Source: an uncultured Aurantimonas sp.
GTDB taxonomy: Bacteria; Pseudomonadota; Alphaproteobacteria; Rhizobiales; Rhizobiaceae
Assembly (NCBI GenBank): GCA_947488615.1
Contig: CANKZU010000001.1
Span: forward strand, 310,001-374,000
Length of the DNA stretch: 64,000 nt
Reading direction: 5' to 3'
Numbering within the stretch: position 1 is the stretch's first letter; every line of letters starts with the position of its first letter. The notes beneath the pieces are model-generated. The model was given only the letters and a program-made list of their open reading frames with translations, did no database searches and was not told the origin of the DNA. Both the position numbers and the translations under genes were made by a program. Shown piece by piece: positions 9,196-17,560 of this stretch.

Positions 9196-10623
9196 ATGCG
9201 CGCTCTTTTCCTCCAATACTCCGAGCGCATTAGCGCCAGCTACTGGTTCATCCCTTCCGTCATGGCGATCGGCGCCGCGATCCTGGCCTTCGTGCTGATC
9301 GAGATCGACCTGCGTGTCCCTCCGGACGCCTTTGGTGATAATCCCTTCTTCTTCGCCACGCAGCCAGACGGGGCCCGTTCGATCCTGTCGGCCATCGGCG
9401 GCTCGATGATCGGCGTCGCCGGCACGGTGTTCTCAGTGACCATGGCGACCGTCGTCTTCGCCTCGGGAAGCTACGGCCCCCGCCTGCTCACCAACTTCAT
9501 GAACGATCGCGGCAACCAGGTCACGCTCGGGGTCTTCGTCGCCACCTTCGTCTATTCGATGCTGGTGCTGCGCAGCGTTCGCGACGGCGGCAGCGAGGAC
9601 ATCTACGCCGCGATGTTCGTGCCCAACATCGCGATCTTCGGCGCCATCGTGTTGGCGATCGGGTCGATCGGCATCCTGATCTTCTTCATCCACCATGTGC
9701 CGTCGACAATCCACATCTCGAACGTCATCGCCGGCATCGGCAAGGGTCTGCTTCGCGATATCGGCAGCCGCTTTCCGAAAAACCTCGGCGAACCCGCCGA
9801 AGACCAGGACCGCGCCAATATCTTATGGCAGGTACCCGCCTGCTTTCGGCCGGATGCCGCGGACGACGCCTTGCTAGCCCCCTATCGCGAGATCGCGGCG
9901 GACTACACCGGCTATATCCAGGTCATCGACTACGAGACCTTGATGCACGCGGCCCGCGATCATGACATCGTTGTCAGGATGAATTGCCGACCGGGCACCT
10001 TCGCGCATGCCGGCCGGGTTCTCTTCGAGGCTTGGCCAAGCGAACGGGTGACGGATGAGACACGCGGCGCCCTCGTCGCCGCGATCGCCATCGGTCAAAC
10101 CCGCAGCGTGACCCAGGACCTTCTCTTCCTGTTCGACGAACTGGTCGAGATCGCCGCCCGGGCCCTTTCGCCCGGCGTCAACGATCCCTTCACCGCTCTT
10201 ACCTGCCTCGATTGGCTCACCGCCGCGATGTCCGAGCTGGCGGGGCGTTCACCGCCGGATTCGCTCCGCGTCGACGCGGACCGCAAGCTCCGTGTGATCG
10301 GCGGATCGATGGACTTCGCCGGCTATGCCGACCATTCCTTCGGCCATTTGCGCCAATACGCGGCCGCCGACATGATCGCGGCCGAACATTTCATAGACTG
10401 TCTGGCGCGGGTCGCGCCCGCCTGTCGGAGGCAAGAGGAATTGCGCGCGCTCCACGACCAGAAGGAGGCTCTGCTCGCCCTCGCCCGCAAAGGCCTCGAC
10501 GGCGCGTCGCTCGAAACCGTCGAGGCGGCCGGCCGGCGGTTCGACGCACAGCTCGCCCACCCCCGGCTCAGATCGACGGATCGTGGGCCTGTGTCATCTC
10601 AGGCGCCGGAGCCGACGGCCTAG
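9196..10623 (+). CDS. DUF2254 domain-containing membrane protein
   Basis: A predicted inner-membrane protein of 475 residues with no established function. Four hydrophobic segments lie in the first 190 residues (SYWFIPSVMAIGAAILAFVL; SAIGGSMIGVAGTVFSVTMA; VFVATFVYSMLVLRS; IAIFGAIVLAIGSIGILIFF), followed by a large soluble C-terminal half. The segment FSVTMATVVFASGSYGPRLL and the later ALSPGVNDPFTALTCLDWL are typical of the DUF2254 family. The ATG at 9196 was chosen over one at 9064 because family members begin just before the first membrane helix. It stands alone, convergent with ruvB, between the ruv and tol clusters, which are often adjacent in relatives. Confidence 0.8.
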   Translation: MRALFLQYSERISASYWFIPSVMAIGAAILAFVLIEIDLRVPPDAFGDNPFFFATQPDGARSILSAIGGSMIGVAGTVFSVTMATVVFASGSYGPRLLTNFMNDRGNQVTLGVFVATFVYSMLVLRSVRDGGSEDIYAAMFVPNIAIFGAIVLAIGSIGILIFFIHHVPSTIHISNVIAGIGKGLLRDIGSRFPKNLGEPAEDQDRANILWQVPACFRPDAADDALLAPYREIAADYTGYIQVIDYETLMHAARDHDIVVRMNCRPGTFAHAGRVLFEAWPSERVTDETRGALVAAIAIGQTRSVTQDLLFLFDELVEIAARALSPGVNDPFTALTCLDWLTAAMSELAGRSPPDSLRVDADRKLRVIGGSMDFAGYADHSFGHLRQYAAADMIAAEHFIDCLARVAPACRRQEELRALHDQKEALLALARKGLDGASLETVEAAGRRFDAQLAHPRLRSTDRGPVSSQAPEPTA

Positions 10624-10667
10624 CACCGGCCGAGCGCCAGGCATCGGACGGCCCCGTATACGACTGA

Positions 10668-11714
10668 TCAGCCGGCGGAGCCGTCTTCCTCGAACAGCCC
10701 CGCCTGCGCCCCCTGATAGGTCGGCGGGACGGCGAGGCCGATATGCCGGAAAGCGTGCTGCGTCAAAAGCCGGCCGCGGGGTGTGCGCTGGAGGAAGCCC
10801 TGTTGCAGCAAATAGGGCTCGACGATGTCCTCGATGGCGTCACGCGGCTCCGACAACGCAGCGGCGATGGTCTCGATCCCGACAGGGCCACCGCCGAAAT
10901 TCAGCGCGATGAGGTCGAGATAGCGCCGGTCGAGCTGGTCGAGGCCGAGACTGTCGACCTCCAGCCGCGTCAGCGCCGCGTCGGCGACCTTGCGATCAAC
11001 CTCGCTCACGCCCGCGACGTCGGCGAAATCGCGCACCCGCCGCAGCAACCGGCCGGCGATACGCGGCGTGCCGCGCGCCCGGCGGGCGATCTCTCGCCCA
11101 CCTTCTTCGGCCATCGGCAGGCCCATCAGCCGGGCGCCGCGCCGAACGATATGCTCCAGTTCCTCGACCGTGTAGAAATTCAGCCGCACGGGGATGCCGA
11201 AGCGGTCGCGCAATGGCGTCGTCAAAAGCCCCACCCGCGTCGTCGCCGCGACGAGGGTGAATTTCGACAGGTCGATCTTCACCGACCGCGCCGCCGGCCC
11301 CTCGCCAATGATCAGGTCGAGCTGGAAGTCCTCCATCGCCGGATAGAGAATTTCCTCGACCGCCGGGCTGAGGCGATGGATCTCGTCGATGAACAGGACG
11401 TCGCGCTCTTCCAGATTGGTCAAAAGCGCCGCGAGATCGCCGGCCTTTGCGATGACCGGTCCCGACGTCGAACGAAAGTTGACGCCGAGTTCCTTGGCCA
11501 TGATCTGCGCCAGCGTGGTCTTGCCGAGGCCTGGCGGGCCGACGAAGAGCACATGGTCGAGCGCTTCGCCTCGGGTCTTCGCCGCCTCGATGAACACCTT
11601 GAGATTGGCGCGCGCCGCCGCCTGGCCGACGAAATCATCGAGCCGCTGCGGCCGCAACGTAGCGTCGATATCCTCGCCGCGTGGATCCGGGGTGATGAGA
11701 CGAGTGTCGCTCAT
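10668..11714 (-). CDS. ruvB: Holliday junction DNA helicase RuvB
   Basis: RuvB is the AAA+ hexameric motor that, with RuvA, drives branch migration of Holliday junctions. At 348 residues it is full length. Walker [10 protein letters not shown] lies at about 59-67 and Walker [10 protein letters not shown] at about 107-115. Sensor and arginine-finger regions follow ([17 protein letters not shown]), then the winged-helix DNA-binding C-terminus ([19 protein letters not shown]). It begins only 10 bp after the stop of a PIN toxin gene and has no clear Shine-Dalgarno sequence, so translation may depend on the toxin frame. Normally ruvB follows ruvA directly; here a toxin-antitoxin module lies between them. 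Confidence 0.97.
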   Translation of the reverse strand: MSDTRLITPDPRGEDIDATLRPQRLDDFVGQAAARANLKVFIEAAKTRGEALDHVLFVGPPGLGKTTLAQIMAKELGVNFRSTSGPVIAKAGDLAALLTNLEERDVLFIDEIHRLSPAVEEILYPAMEDFQLDLIIGEGPAARSVKIDLSKFTLVAATTRVGLLTTPLRDRFGIPVRLNFYTVEELEHIVRRGARLMGLPMAEEGGREIARRARGTPRIAGRLLRRVRDFADVAGVSEVDRKVADAALTRLEVDSLGLDQLDRRYLDLIALNFGGGPVGIETIAAALSEPRDAIEDIVEPYLLQQGFLQRTPRGRLLTQHAFRHIGLAVPPTYQGAQAGLFEEDGSAG

Positions 11715-11724
11715 GAAAACATGA

Positions 11725-12129
11725 TCATGTCAGCAATTCCATGCTCGCCAAATCTCTGGCGGCGTTCCGATCAAATGTCACCGTTCTCGCGCAGCCCTGT
11801 CCGTGATGGCGTTCGGCAATCACAGCGTCGGAGAAATCGACATTACGCTCCTCGAACATCGAGAGGCATCGCACAATCGTATCGAAGTCCTCAAAAATCA
11901 AAGAGCTCACTTCGAGTAGCTCGAAGATCGTTCGCGACAGTTCGTTTCGCGGCAATTGATAGCGCGTTCGCAGCACCCAAAAGAGCTCGAGTATCACCGG
12001 AATTCCGACATACCCTTGTTCGGTGAGCGTCAGTTTTGACAGAAACCGCCGGGCCGCCGGTGATTGGATGGGATCGTCGTTCAGAAGCGCCCGCAGCAGA
12101 ACATTGGTGTCGATGCCGACAACACTCAT
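11725..12129 (-). CDS. PIN-domain toxin (VapC-like), module 1
   Basis: VapC-type toxins are Mg-dependent RNases that cut specific RNAs when not held by their antitoxin. The 134-residue protein carries the four acidic PIN residues: Asp7 (GIDTNVLLR), Glu48 (ILELFWVL), Asp101 (FSDAVIAE) and Asp120 (TFDRNAA), so it looks catalytically intact. Its ATG overlaps the antitoxin stop by four bases (ATGA). ruvB starts 10 bp after its stop. The module lies between ruvA and ruvB, an unusual place suggesting insertion. The RNA target cannot be predicted. Confidence 0.88.
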   Translation of the reverse strand: MSVVGIDTNVLLRALLNDDPIQSPAARRFLSKLTLTEQGYVGIPVILELFWVLRTRYQLPRNELSRTIFELLEVSSLIFEDFDTIVRCLSMFEERNVDFSDAVIAERHHGQGCARTVTFDRNAARDLASMELLT

Positions 12130-12404
12130 GTGCCGCGCGACTCTTCCTCGGGATCGTCACTGTCGAGATGATCGCTGATACCCGCACCAATCGCCGCATC
12201 ATAGTCCTGTAGCGTGGTATCGGGTTTGGCGTGGGCCGACAGCCGTCCATAGAGTGTGTCGACCGGGCGGTTCCTCGATACCAACCTCACGTCGCGCCCG
12301 ACGGTGACGAATTCAACCCTGTCTCCTTCCCGCAGTTTCAGATGCTCGCGCATGGCCTTCGGCAAGGTCAGCTGGCCCTTCGACGTGATGGTAGCGGAAG
12401 TCAT
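12126..12404 (-). CDS. AbrB/MazE-type antitoxin (VapB-like), module 1
   Basis: A 92-residue partner of the adjacent PIN toxin. The N-terminal swapped-hairpin DNA-binding domain is evident in ATITSKGQLTLPKAMREHLK followed by LREGDRVEFV. The acidic C-terminus ([16 protein letters not shown]) is the expected toxin-wrapping tail. It is the first gene of the pair and overlaps the toxin start (ATGA), so the two are probably translated in a coupled way. An inverted repeat 17-40 bp upstream of the start is the likely autoregulatory operator. It begins 62 bp after the ruvA stop. Confidence 0.88.
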   Translation of the reverse strand: MTSATITSKGQLTLPKAMREHLKLREGDRVEFVTVGRDVRLVSRNRPVDTLYGRLSAHAKPDTTLQDYDAAIGAGISDHLDSDDPEEESRGT

Positions 12405-12420
12405 ATCGATTCCCCGAATT

Positions 12421-12444
12421 CCTTACATTTTCAAAATAGTAAGG
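12421..12444. promoter_or_regulatory. Inverted repeat, probable operator of toxin-antitoxin module 1
   Basis: CCTTAC and GTAAGG are perfect inverted arms around a 12-base A/T-rich centre, just upstream of the AbrB-type antitoxin start. This fits the palindromic operators through which VapB/MazE-type antitoxins repress their own operon. It lies in the 62-bp ruvA-antitoxin gap. Confidence 0.6.
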
Positions 12445-12466
12445 ATTTGCCCCTCGCGCAACCCGC

Positions 12467-13090
12467 CTAGCCGCGGCTCAACGCCTTCAGCCCCAGCCGG
12501 ATCAGCGTCGCCGAATCCGCGTCTTCAGCGCCGTCCCGCACGGCTTTGGCCACGGCATTGGCCGCCTGGTCCCGCGCATATCCGAGATTGATCAACGCCG
12601 AGACCGCATCGCTGATCGGCACCGGCGCGACGCCCTCGCCAAGCTCGCGTTTCAGCCCGAAGCTTTCGTCCGAGCCGGCGCCGGAGAAGGCCGGCGCCTT
12701 GTCCTTCAATTCCGCGACGATGCGCGCTGCCACCTTCGGCCCGACGCCCGGCGCGCGCGCCACCATCGCCTTGTCCTGCAGCGCGATCGCGTTGGCGAGA
12801 TCGCCGGTCGACAGCGTGCCGGTAACCGCCAACGCGACCCTGGCGCCGACGCCCTGGACGGTCTGCAGCAGCCGGAACCAGTCCCGCTCGGCGGCGGAGA
12901 CAAAACCATAGAGGCGGATCATGTCCTCGCGGACATACGTCTCGACGAAGAGCAAGATCGCCTCGCCCGGCCCGGGCAAGGACGCCAACGTCCGCGTCCC
13001 GCAATAGGCGATGTAGCCGACGCCGTGAACGTCGACGACCACATGGTCCTCGCCAATCTCGTCGACGGTGCCCTTCAGCTTTCCGATCAC
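12467..13090 (-). CDS. ruvA: Holliday junction branch migration protein RuvA
   Basis: RuvA binds the four-way junction and loads RuvB. At 207 residues it is normal length. It starts [20 protein letters not shown] (OB fold). Two helix-hairpin-helix motifs are centred on [16 protein letters not shown] and [20 protein letters not shown]. The C-terminal RuvB-contacting domain follows a short linker ([20 protein letters not shown]). Its ATG overlaps the stop codon of a PIN toxin (ATGA at 13087-13090), so it is probably translated by coupling to that toxin. The gene is flanked on both sides by toxin-antitoxin modules. Confidence 0.97.
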   Translation of the reverse strand: MIGKLKGTVDEIGEDHVVVDVHGVGYIAYCGTRTLASLPGPGEAILLFVETYVREDMIRLYGFVSAAERDWFRLLQTVQGVGARVALAVTGTLSTGDLANAIALQDKAMVARAPGVGPKVAARIVAELKDKAPAFSGAGSDESFGLKRELGEGVAPVPISDAVSALINLGYARDQAANAVAKAVRDGAEDADSATLIRLGLKALSRG

Positions 13091-13500
13091 GGGTGGGTCT
13101 CCGGCGCAATGATCTGGAGATCGGGAAAATAACTTCGGTAGCGGGACGCATCCCGTGTCAGCAGCCGGTGGCCGCGAACGAAGGCGTGCGCGCCGATCAG
13201 AAAATCAGGCAGAGTGCGCTCCCGCCCCCCACCGCGCGAGCGGTAGAGCCGATGCGCCCGCCCGGCCGGAAACGCGGCCTCGAACGGAAACGGCTCCCGA
13301 CGCGGTCGCATCCAAGCGACCCGGGAGAACAGTTCCTCTTCCCGCATCGGCGCGGCGAGTTCCGCCCAGACGATCGCGCTGAGGACAATCTCGCCGCTCC
13401 GGCACTCGTGCCTGACGGCCTCGATCGATTCCTCGAAAAACCGCCCGGTGCCCAGCATGTCGATGAAGATGTTGGTATCAATCAACGTCGAGGTCTTCAC
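13087..13500 (-). CDS. PIN-domain toxin (VapC-like), module 2
   Basis: A 137-residue PIN ribonuclease toxin, different in sequence from module 1. The four acidic positions are present: Asp8 ([10 protein letters not shown]), Glu47 (IVWAELAAP), Asp99 ([10 protein letters not shown]) and Asp117 ([16 protein letters not shown]). The last motif, with the preceding LPDF, is typical of FitB/VapC-like proteins. The toxin start overlaps the antitoxin by 23 bp. Its stop overlaps the ruvA ATG, tying production of a Holliday-junction protein to a toxin message. Confidence 0.9.
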   Translation of the reverse strand: MKTSTLIDTNIFIDMLGTGRFFEESIEAVRHECRSGEIVLSAIVWAELAAPMREEELFSRVAWMRPRREPFPFEAAFPAGRAHRLYRSRGGGRERTLPDFLIGAHAFVRGHRLLTRDASRYRSYFPDLQIIAPETHP

Positions 13501-13765
13501 GGGGTCCCCTCAACCAGTCCACATAGGCCTTGCCGTCCATCCCGTCGGTATCGATCGTACCGCGCATCTCCGCCACATGCCGATCAAACGCCCGGTCCCA
13601 AACGACCGGATCGTCGTCCGCACAGGTGCGAACGAGCCGCACCGTGCCACCCGTATCGACGAAGTCCACCTCGCTGCCGGGCACGATGCCGAGCTTGTCG
13701 CGAATGGCCTTCGGGATCGTCACCTGACCTTTTTCCGTCACCCTCACCTGGCGCTCGCCTTCCAT
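13478..13765 (-). CDS. AbrB/MazE-type antitoxin (VapB-like), module 2
   Basis: A 95-residue antitoxin. VRVTEKGQVTIPKAIRDKLG followed by IVPGSEVDFV is a textbook AbrB/SpoVT DNA-binding fold. The C-terminal half (DRAFDRHVAEMRGTIDTDGM) would contact the PIN toxin. It overlaps the toxin by 23 bp, an arrangement different from module 1, supporting independent origins. Direct repeats lie 11-32 bp upstream of its start. The gap to the ruvC stop is 84 bp. Confidence 0.88.
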   Translation of the reverse strand: MEGERQVRVTEKGQVTIPKAIRDKLGIVPGSEVDFVDTGGTVRLVRTCADDDPVVWDRAFDRHVAEMRGTIDTDGMDGKAYVDWLRGPREDLDVD

Positions 13766-13775
13766 CTCACAGAAA

Positions 13776-13797
13776 GTAATACCTGTCGGTAATACCT
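13776..13797. promoter_or_regulatory. Direct repeats, probable operator of toxin-antitoxin module 2
   Basis: GTAATACCT occurs twice with a 13-base period (13776-13784 and 13789-13797), directly upstream of the AbrB-type antitoxin. Direct repeats at this position suggest an autoregulatory operator overlapping the promoter. Its form differs from the inverted repeat of module 1. Confidence 0.5.
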
Positions 13798-13849
13798 ATT
13801 GCCATCACAGGAACATGTCAAGAACATCTGTCCCCGGTCGACCACCGCA

Positions 13850-14368
13850 TCAGCGCCCCGCCATCAAGGCCCGGGCCTGTGCCGATTGGCGATGATGGGT
13901 GTGGCAGATGGCGATGGCGAGCGCGTCGGCCGCATCGTCCGTATCGAAGCTGGCCTTCGGCATCAGCACCTTGACCATCATATGGATCTGCTTCTTGTCG
14001 CCATGGCCGACGCCGATGACCGCCTTCTTCACCGCATTCGGCGCGTATTCGGCGACCGGCAGGCCGGCGAGCGCCGGCACCAGCATGGCGATGCCGCGCG
14101 CCTGGCCGAGTTTGAGCGTGGCAACGGCGTCCTTGTTGACGAAGGTCTGCTCGACCGCCGCCTCGTCCGGCTGATAATTGTGAACCACCTCGGTCAGCCC
14201 GTCATACAGCTGGCGAAGCCGCGAGGCGAGATCCAGCTTGTTGTCGGAGGTCACCGTACCGCTCGCGACGAAGCGCAGCGAGTTGCCGAGCGTCTCAACG
14301 ACGCCCCAGCCGGTGCGACGAAGGCCCGGATCGATGCCGATGATGCGAATGGATGCCTCCTGCAACAC
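13850..14368 (-). CDS. ruvC: Crossover junction endodeoxyribonuclease RuvC
   Basis: RuvC resolves Holliday junctions by paired cuts. The 172-residue protein has the RNase H-like core [16 protein letters not shown] with catalytic Asp13, then Glu73 ([15 protein letters not shown]) and the C-terminal acidic pair in [13 protein letters not shown] (Asp145/Asp148 region). Length is normal. It is separated from yebC by 129 bp and from ruvA by toxin-antitoxin module 2. In relatives the order yebC-ruvC-ruvA-ruvB is usually uninterrupted. Confidence 0.97.
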   Translation of the reverse strand: MLQEASIRIIGIDPGLRRTGWGVVETLGNSLRFVASGTVTSDNKLDLASRLRQLYDGLTEVVHNYQPDEAAVEQTFVNKDAVATLKLGQARGIAMLVPALAGLPVAEYAPNAVKKAVIGVGHGDKKQIHMMVKVLMPKASFDTDDAADALAIAICHTHHRQSAQARALMAGR

Positions 14369-14439
14369 TTCCTTAATCCCCGATCCTAGCCGACTCGGAG
14401 CGCATCAGATAGGCAAATCATGAACAGAAAGAGAACGAA

Positions 14440-14454
14440 GCGGGAGCAACCCGC
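14440..14454 (-). terminator. Possible weak terminator after yebC
   Basis: On the minus strand GCGGG/CCCGC form a 5-bp stem with a 5-base loop, followed by a pyrimidine-rich run (TTCGTTCTCTTTC). It is 44 bp after the yebC stop. The short stem makes this tentative. Confidence 0.3.
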
Positions 14455-14497
14455 ATAACGCTTCGGAAGGGTTGCCGAATGCGATGACTGGCGCGCC

Positions 14498-15247
14498 TCA
14501 GGCGGCCGAGAGCTTGGCCATCACTTCGTCGTCGACCTCGAAATTCGCGTAGACGTTCTGCACGTCATCGTCGTCCTCGAGATTGCCGATCAGGCGCATG
14601 ACGCTTTCGGCCTTGTCCTCGTCGACCGGCGTGCCGGTCTGGGGCCGCCAGATCGCCTTGACGCTTTCCGCCTCACCCAGTGACGCCTCCAGCGCGGTGG
14701 AGACCTCGTTGATGTCCTCGAAGGCGGTAATGATCGTGTGGCCGCTATCGTCGGAGATCACGTCGTCGGCGCCGGCCTCGATCGCCGCTTCCATCACCTT
14801 GTCCGCATCGCCCACCGAGGCCGCATAGACGATCTCTCCGACATGATCGAACATGAAGGCGACCGATCCGGTTTCGCCCAGCGCGCCGCCGGATTTGGTG
14901 AAACAGGAGCGCACGTTGGAGGCTGTGCGGTTGCGGTTGTCGGTCAGCGCCTCGACGATGACAGCGACGCCGCCCGGACCGTAGCCCTCATAGCGGACCT
15001 CGTCGTAGTTCTCCGCGTCGCCGCCGGAGGCTTTCTTGATTGCCCGGTCGATATTGTCCTTCGGCATCGACTGCGCCTTGGCGTTGTTGATCGCCAGCCG
15101 CAGGCGCGCATTCATCGACGGATCGGGCAGCCCCGCCTTGGCCGCGACCACGATCTCGCGCGCCAGCTTGGAGAACATCTTCGATCGAACCGCGTCCTGG
15201 CGGCCCTTGCGGTGCATGATGTTCTTGAACTGTGAATGGCCGGCCAT
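14498..15247 (-). CDS. YebC/PmpR family DNA-binding regulatory protein
   Basis: A member of the TACO1/YebC family. Such proteins have been described as transcription regulators and, more recently, as factors helping translation of difficult motifs. The 249-residue product begins [20 protein letters not shown], the near-invariant family N-terminus, which fixes the start at 15247 rather than an upstream [23 protein letters not shown] and [16 protein letters not shown] are also diagnostic. It precedes ruvC on the same strand, a conserved pairing in proteobacteria. Confidence 0.95.
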   Translation of the reverse strand: MAGHSQFKNIMHRKGRQDAVRSKMFSKLAREIVVAAKAGLPDPSMNARLRLAINNAKAQSMPKDNIDRAIKKASGGDAENYDEVRYEGYGPGGVAVIVEALTDNRNRTASNVRSCFTKSGGALGETGSVAFMFDHVGEIVYAASVGDADKVMEAAIEAGADDVISDDSGHTIITAFEDINEVSTALEASLGEAESVKAIWRPQTGTPVDEDKAESVMRLIGNLEDDDDVQNVYANFEVDDEVMAKLSAA

Positions 15248-15329
15248 GGAAAACCTGTCGATCGGAGTGGAAGAAAAGCTGCCCGTCATATAAAAAATGC
15301 CGCGGGAAACGTCCAGAACGAGGTTCGCG

Positions 15330-15878
15330 ATGCCCGATACCCGCCCACCCGATACCCGCCCGCCCGATGCCGACCGAGCAAAGCACCGTCTCAGTGTGCG
15401 GCTCCCGCCCCTGCCGCTTACCGGCGGCTGCCAGTGCGGCCAGGTCCGCTACGAAATCCGCAAAGCCCCCCTCGCCTTCTACCTCTGCCATTGCACCGAA
15501 TGCCAGCGGCAAACGTCGAGCGCCTATGGCGAGAGCCTGCGCGTCGATCCCGCCGCCGTCGTCGTCACAGGCACGCTCAAGACGACCCGGCGCGCTTCGG
15601 AAAGTGGCGCGGTCCGGCTCGGCGACTTCTGCCCCGACTGCGGCGTGCGTATCCAGCATCGCTCGGAAGGCGATCCGGGTCGCCTCAACATCAAGGCCGG
15701 CACGCTGGACGACACGTCGTGGCTGATGCCGGCCGGGCATATCTGGGTAGGTTCGAAGCAACCCTTCGTCACCATCGGCCCGGACGAGCTCGCCTATAAC
15801 GGCCAGCCGGACGATGCCGGGTCGTCCGCGATCAGCGCAAGGTGGCGGGCGATGCTAACCGCCGGCGAACGGCGTTAG
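15330..15878 (+). CDS. GFA family zinc protein (glutathione-dependent formaldehyde-activating-like)
   Basis: Members bind zinc through cysteines; the founding member accelerates S-hydroxymethylglutathione formation, but most are uncharacterised. The 182-residue protein shows the expected ligands: [27 protein letters not shown] and FCPDCGVRI. The ATG at 15330 has GAGG six bases upstream; an ATG at 15297 lacks one. Codons 3-12 are a short tandem repeat ([12 protein letters not shown]), probably a disordered tail. It is divergent from yebC and has no obvious operon partner. The exact substrate is unknown. Confidence 0.85.
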   Translation: MPDTRPPDTRPPDADRAKHRLSVRLPPLPLTGGCQCGQVRYEIRKAPLAFYLCHCTECQRQTSSAYGESLRVDPAAVVVTGTLKTTRRASESGAVRLGDFCPDCGVRIQHRSEGDPGRLNIKAGTLDDTSWLMPAGHIWVGSKQPFVTIGPDELAYNGQPDDAGSSAISARWRAMLTAGERR

Positions 15879-16045
15879 TCCAAGCGCGACAAAGTGTATC
15901 CGCGACGGGCTCCGGCAATGACGCCATTATGATTTCGCTTCGCGGGTGCTTGGGTTAGCCTTTCGGCGTGGTCGCGCGATGCCCCGGTCATGATGCGGAG
16001 CGCCCGAGGACTTCAACTTACGGGTGAGAAAATCGGAGCATTGAC

Positions 16046-16669
16046 TTGTTTAGCATGCGATTTTTACCGATGACGCGATATGTTGCGGTGCTCCTGGCCC
16101 TTCAGGCAGCGCCCACCGGAATGGCGGCGGCCGAGGCGCCGCTGGATGAATCCGCCGGTGCGACGGCCGTCGACGTCCGGCGGACAAAACTCTTCGCCGC
16201 GCTGAAGGCCGCCACATCCGAAGCCGAGGGACGCGCGGCCGAGGCCGCGATCTGGCGTTTCTGGATGCGAGCGGCGCCCGATTCCACCACGCGGCGCCTC
16301 GTCGAGGATGCCATGAGCCGGCGCGGCAATTACGATTTCGCGGGCGCGCGCGAACGCCTCGATGAAGCGATCACGCGTTCACCGACCTACGCCGAGGCCT
16401 TCAACCAGCGCGGCTTCATCCGCTTCCTGCAGGAGGACTTCGACGGCGCCCTCGAAGACGTCGACCGGGCCATCGCGCTCGAACCCAATCATTTCGGCGC
16501 CATGGCCGGGCGCGCGCATATTCTGATGCGTCAGGGGCGGTTTCGATTGGCACAAGCGCAGTTGCGGGAGGCGGTGGCGGTCCACCCCTTCCTGAAGGAG
16601 CGCGCTATGCTGGTGCCACCGGTCGATACCGCACCTGAAAAACCGGCGGGCGACGGCATCGATTTGTGA
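16046..16669 (+). CDS. Secreted TPR-repeat protein
   Basis: A 207-residue protein with an N-terminal signal peptide (MTRYVAVLLALQAAPTG, cleaved near MAAAEA) and two or three TPR repeats (YDFAGARERLDEAITRSPTY; NQRGFIRFLQEDFDGALEDV; HILMRQGRFRLAQAQLREAV). It is probably periplasmic and mediates protein contacts; no specific function can be given. A TTG at 16046 has GGAG eight bases upstream, whereas the ATG at 16055 is too far from it, so TTG is the better start. It lies 45 bp before the next gene on the same strand and may be co-transcribed with it. Confidence 0.75.
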   Translation: MFSMRFLPMTRYVAVLLALQAAPTGMAAAEAPLDESAGATAVDVRRTKLFAALKAATSEAEGRAAEAAIWRFWMRAAPDSTTRRLVEDAMSRRGNYDFAGARERLDEAITRSPTYAEAFNQRGFIRFLQEDFDGALEDVDRAIALEPNHFGAMAGRAHILMRQGRFRLAQAQLREAVAVHPFLKERAMLVPPVDTAPEKPAGDGIDL

Positions 16670-16714
16670 CCGCTTTGGGTCATTCGGCCCGGACCATCGA
16701 AAAGGATCAAGCCG

Positions 16715-17539
16715 ATGCGCCATGCCTTTGCCTTCGCTTTGCTCTCAGCCTTGCTGATCCTCGGACGGGGCGGGGCCACCGCCCAATCGGTCCCGAGCAC
16801 CTGCATCGCCGTTGCCGAAAACCTGCCTGAGACGCTTGACGCGACCTACGTCTCCCTGGACGCGACGGCGCCCACGCGCCTGGCCCAACTCGGCCGGGAC
16901 GAAGTCCGCATCACCTATGTCCATCATTCGACCTATCTGATCGAAAGCCCGGACGGCGTGACGTTGGCCACCGACTATTCCGGTTTCGCCGGCCCGACCG
17001 TCCCGGACATCGCCACGATGAACAAGGCGCACACCACCCATTTCACGGAGTTTCCGGACCCGGCAATCGACCATGTGCTGAAAGGCTGGAATCCCGAGGG
17101 CGGCGCCGCCCGCCATGCGCTGACCGTGGACGATCTTTATGTACGCAACGTGCCGACCGACATCCGCTCCTTCGGCGGCGGAATCGAGCCGGACGGCAAT
17201 TCGATCTTCATCTTCGAGGTGGCGGGGCTGTGCATCGGCCATCTCGGCCATCTTCATCATCGCCTGAGCGACGAGGATTACGCCCAGATCGGCCGCCTCG
17301 ACATCCTCATGGTGCCCGTCGACGGCGGCTATACGCTCAGTCAGGAGGGCATGGGCGAGATCGCCAAGCGGCTGCGCTCCTCGATCGTCCTGCCGATGCA
17401 TCGCTTTCGCGGCCCGATCGATCGATTCCTCGATCGGTTGCCCGATTTTGCGGTCGATCGGCGCGCGGAAGACAGTTTCACCGTCTCGCTCCGCACGCTT
17501 CCAGGCCGACCGACGGTGATCGTGCTTTCGGGCGTCTGA
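16715..17539 (+). CDS. Exported metallo-beta-lactamase-fold protein (UlaG-like, degenerate metal motif)
   Basis: A 274-residue protein with a signal peptide (HAFAFALLSALLILG, cleaved near GATAQS). VRITYVHHSTYLIESPDGVT followed by LATDYSGFAGP matches the start of UlaG-type MBL proteins. CIGHLGHLHHRLSDED, DILMVPVDGGYTLSQEGM and IVLPMHRFRG match later conserved strands. The usual HxHxDH metal site is not seen; the corresponding stretch reads MNKAHTTHFTEFPDPAIDH. It is thus either a divergent hydrolase or a non-catalytic member. Export to the periplasm is likely. It follows the TPR gene by 45 bp. Confidence 0.78.
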   Translation: MRHAFAFALLSALLILGRGGATAQSVPSTCIAVAENLPETLDATYVSLDATAPTRLAQLGRDEVRITYVHHSTYLIESPDGVTLATDYSGFAGPTVPDIATMNKAHTTHFTEFPDPAIDHVLKGWNPEGGAARHALTVDDLYVRNVPTDIRSFGGGIEPDGNSIFIFEVAGLCIGHLGHLHHRLSDEDYAQIGRLDILMVPVDGGYTLSQEGMGEIAKRLRSSIVLPMHRFRGPIDRFLDRLPDFAVDRRAEDSFTVSLRTLPGRPTVIVLSGV

Positions 17540-17560
17540 CGCCGCTCTATCTCGCCCCGC

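Noticed and set aside
10743..12026. A 427-codon open frame antisense to ruvB and the PIN toxin
   Set aside because: ruvB and the toxin on the other strand have intact catalytic motifs; the antisense translation has no recognisable domain.
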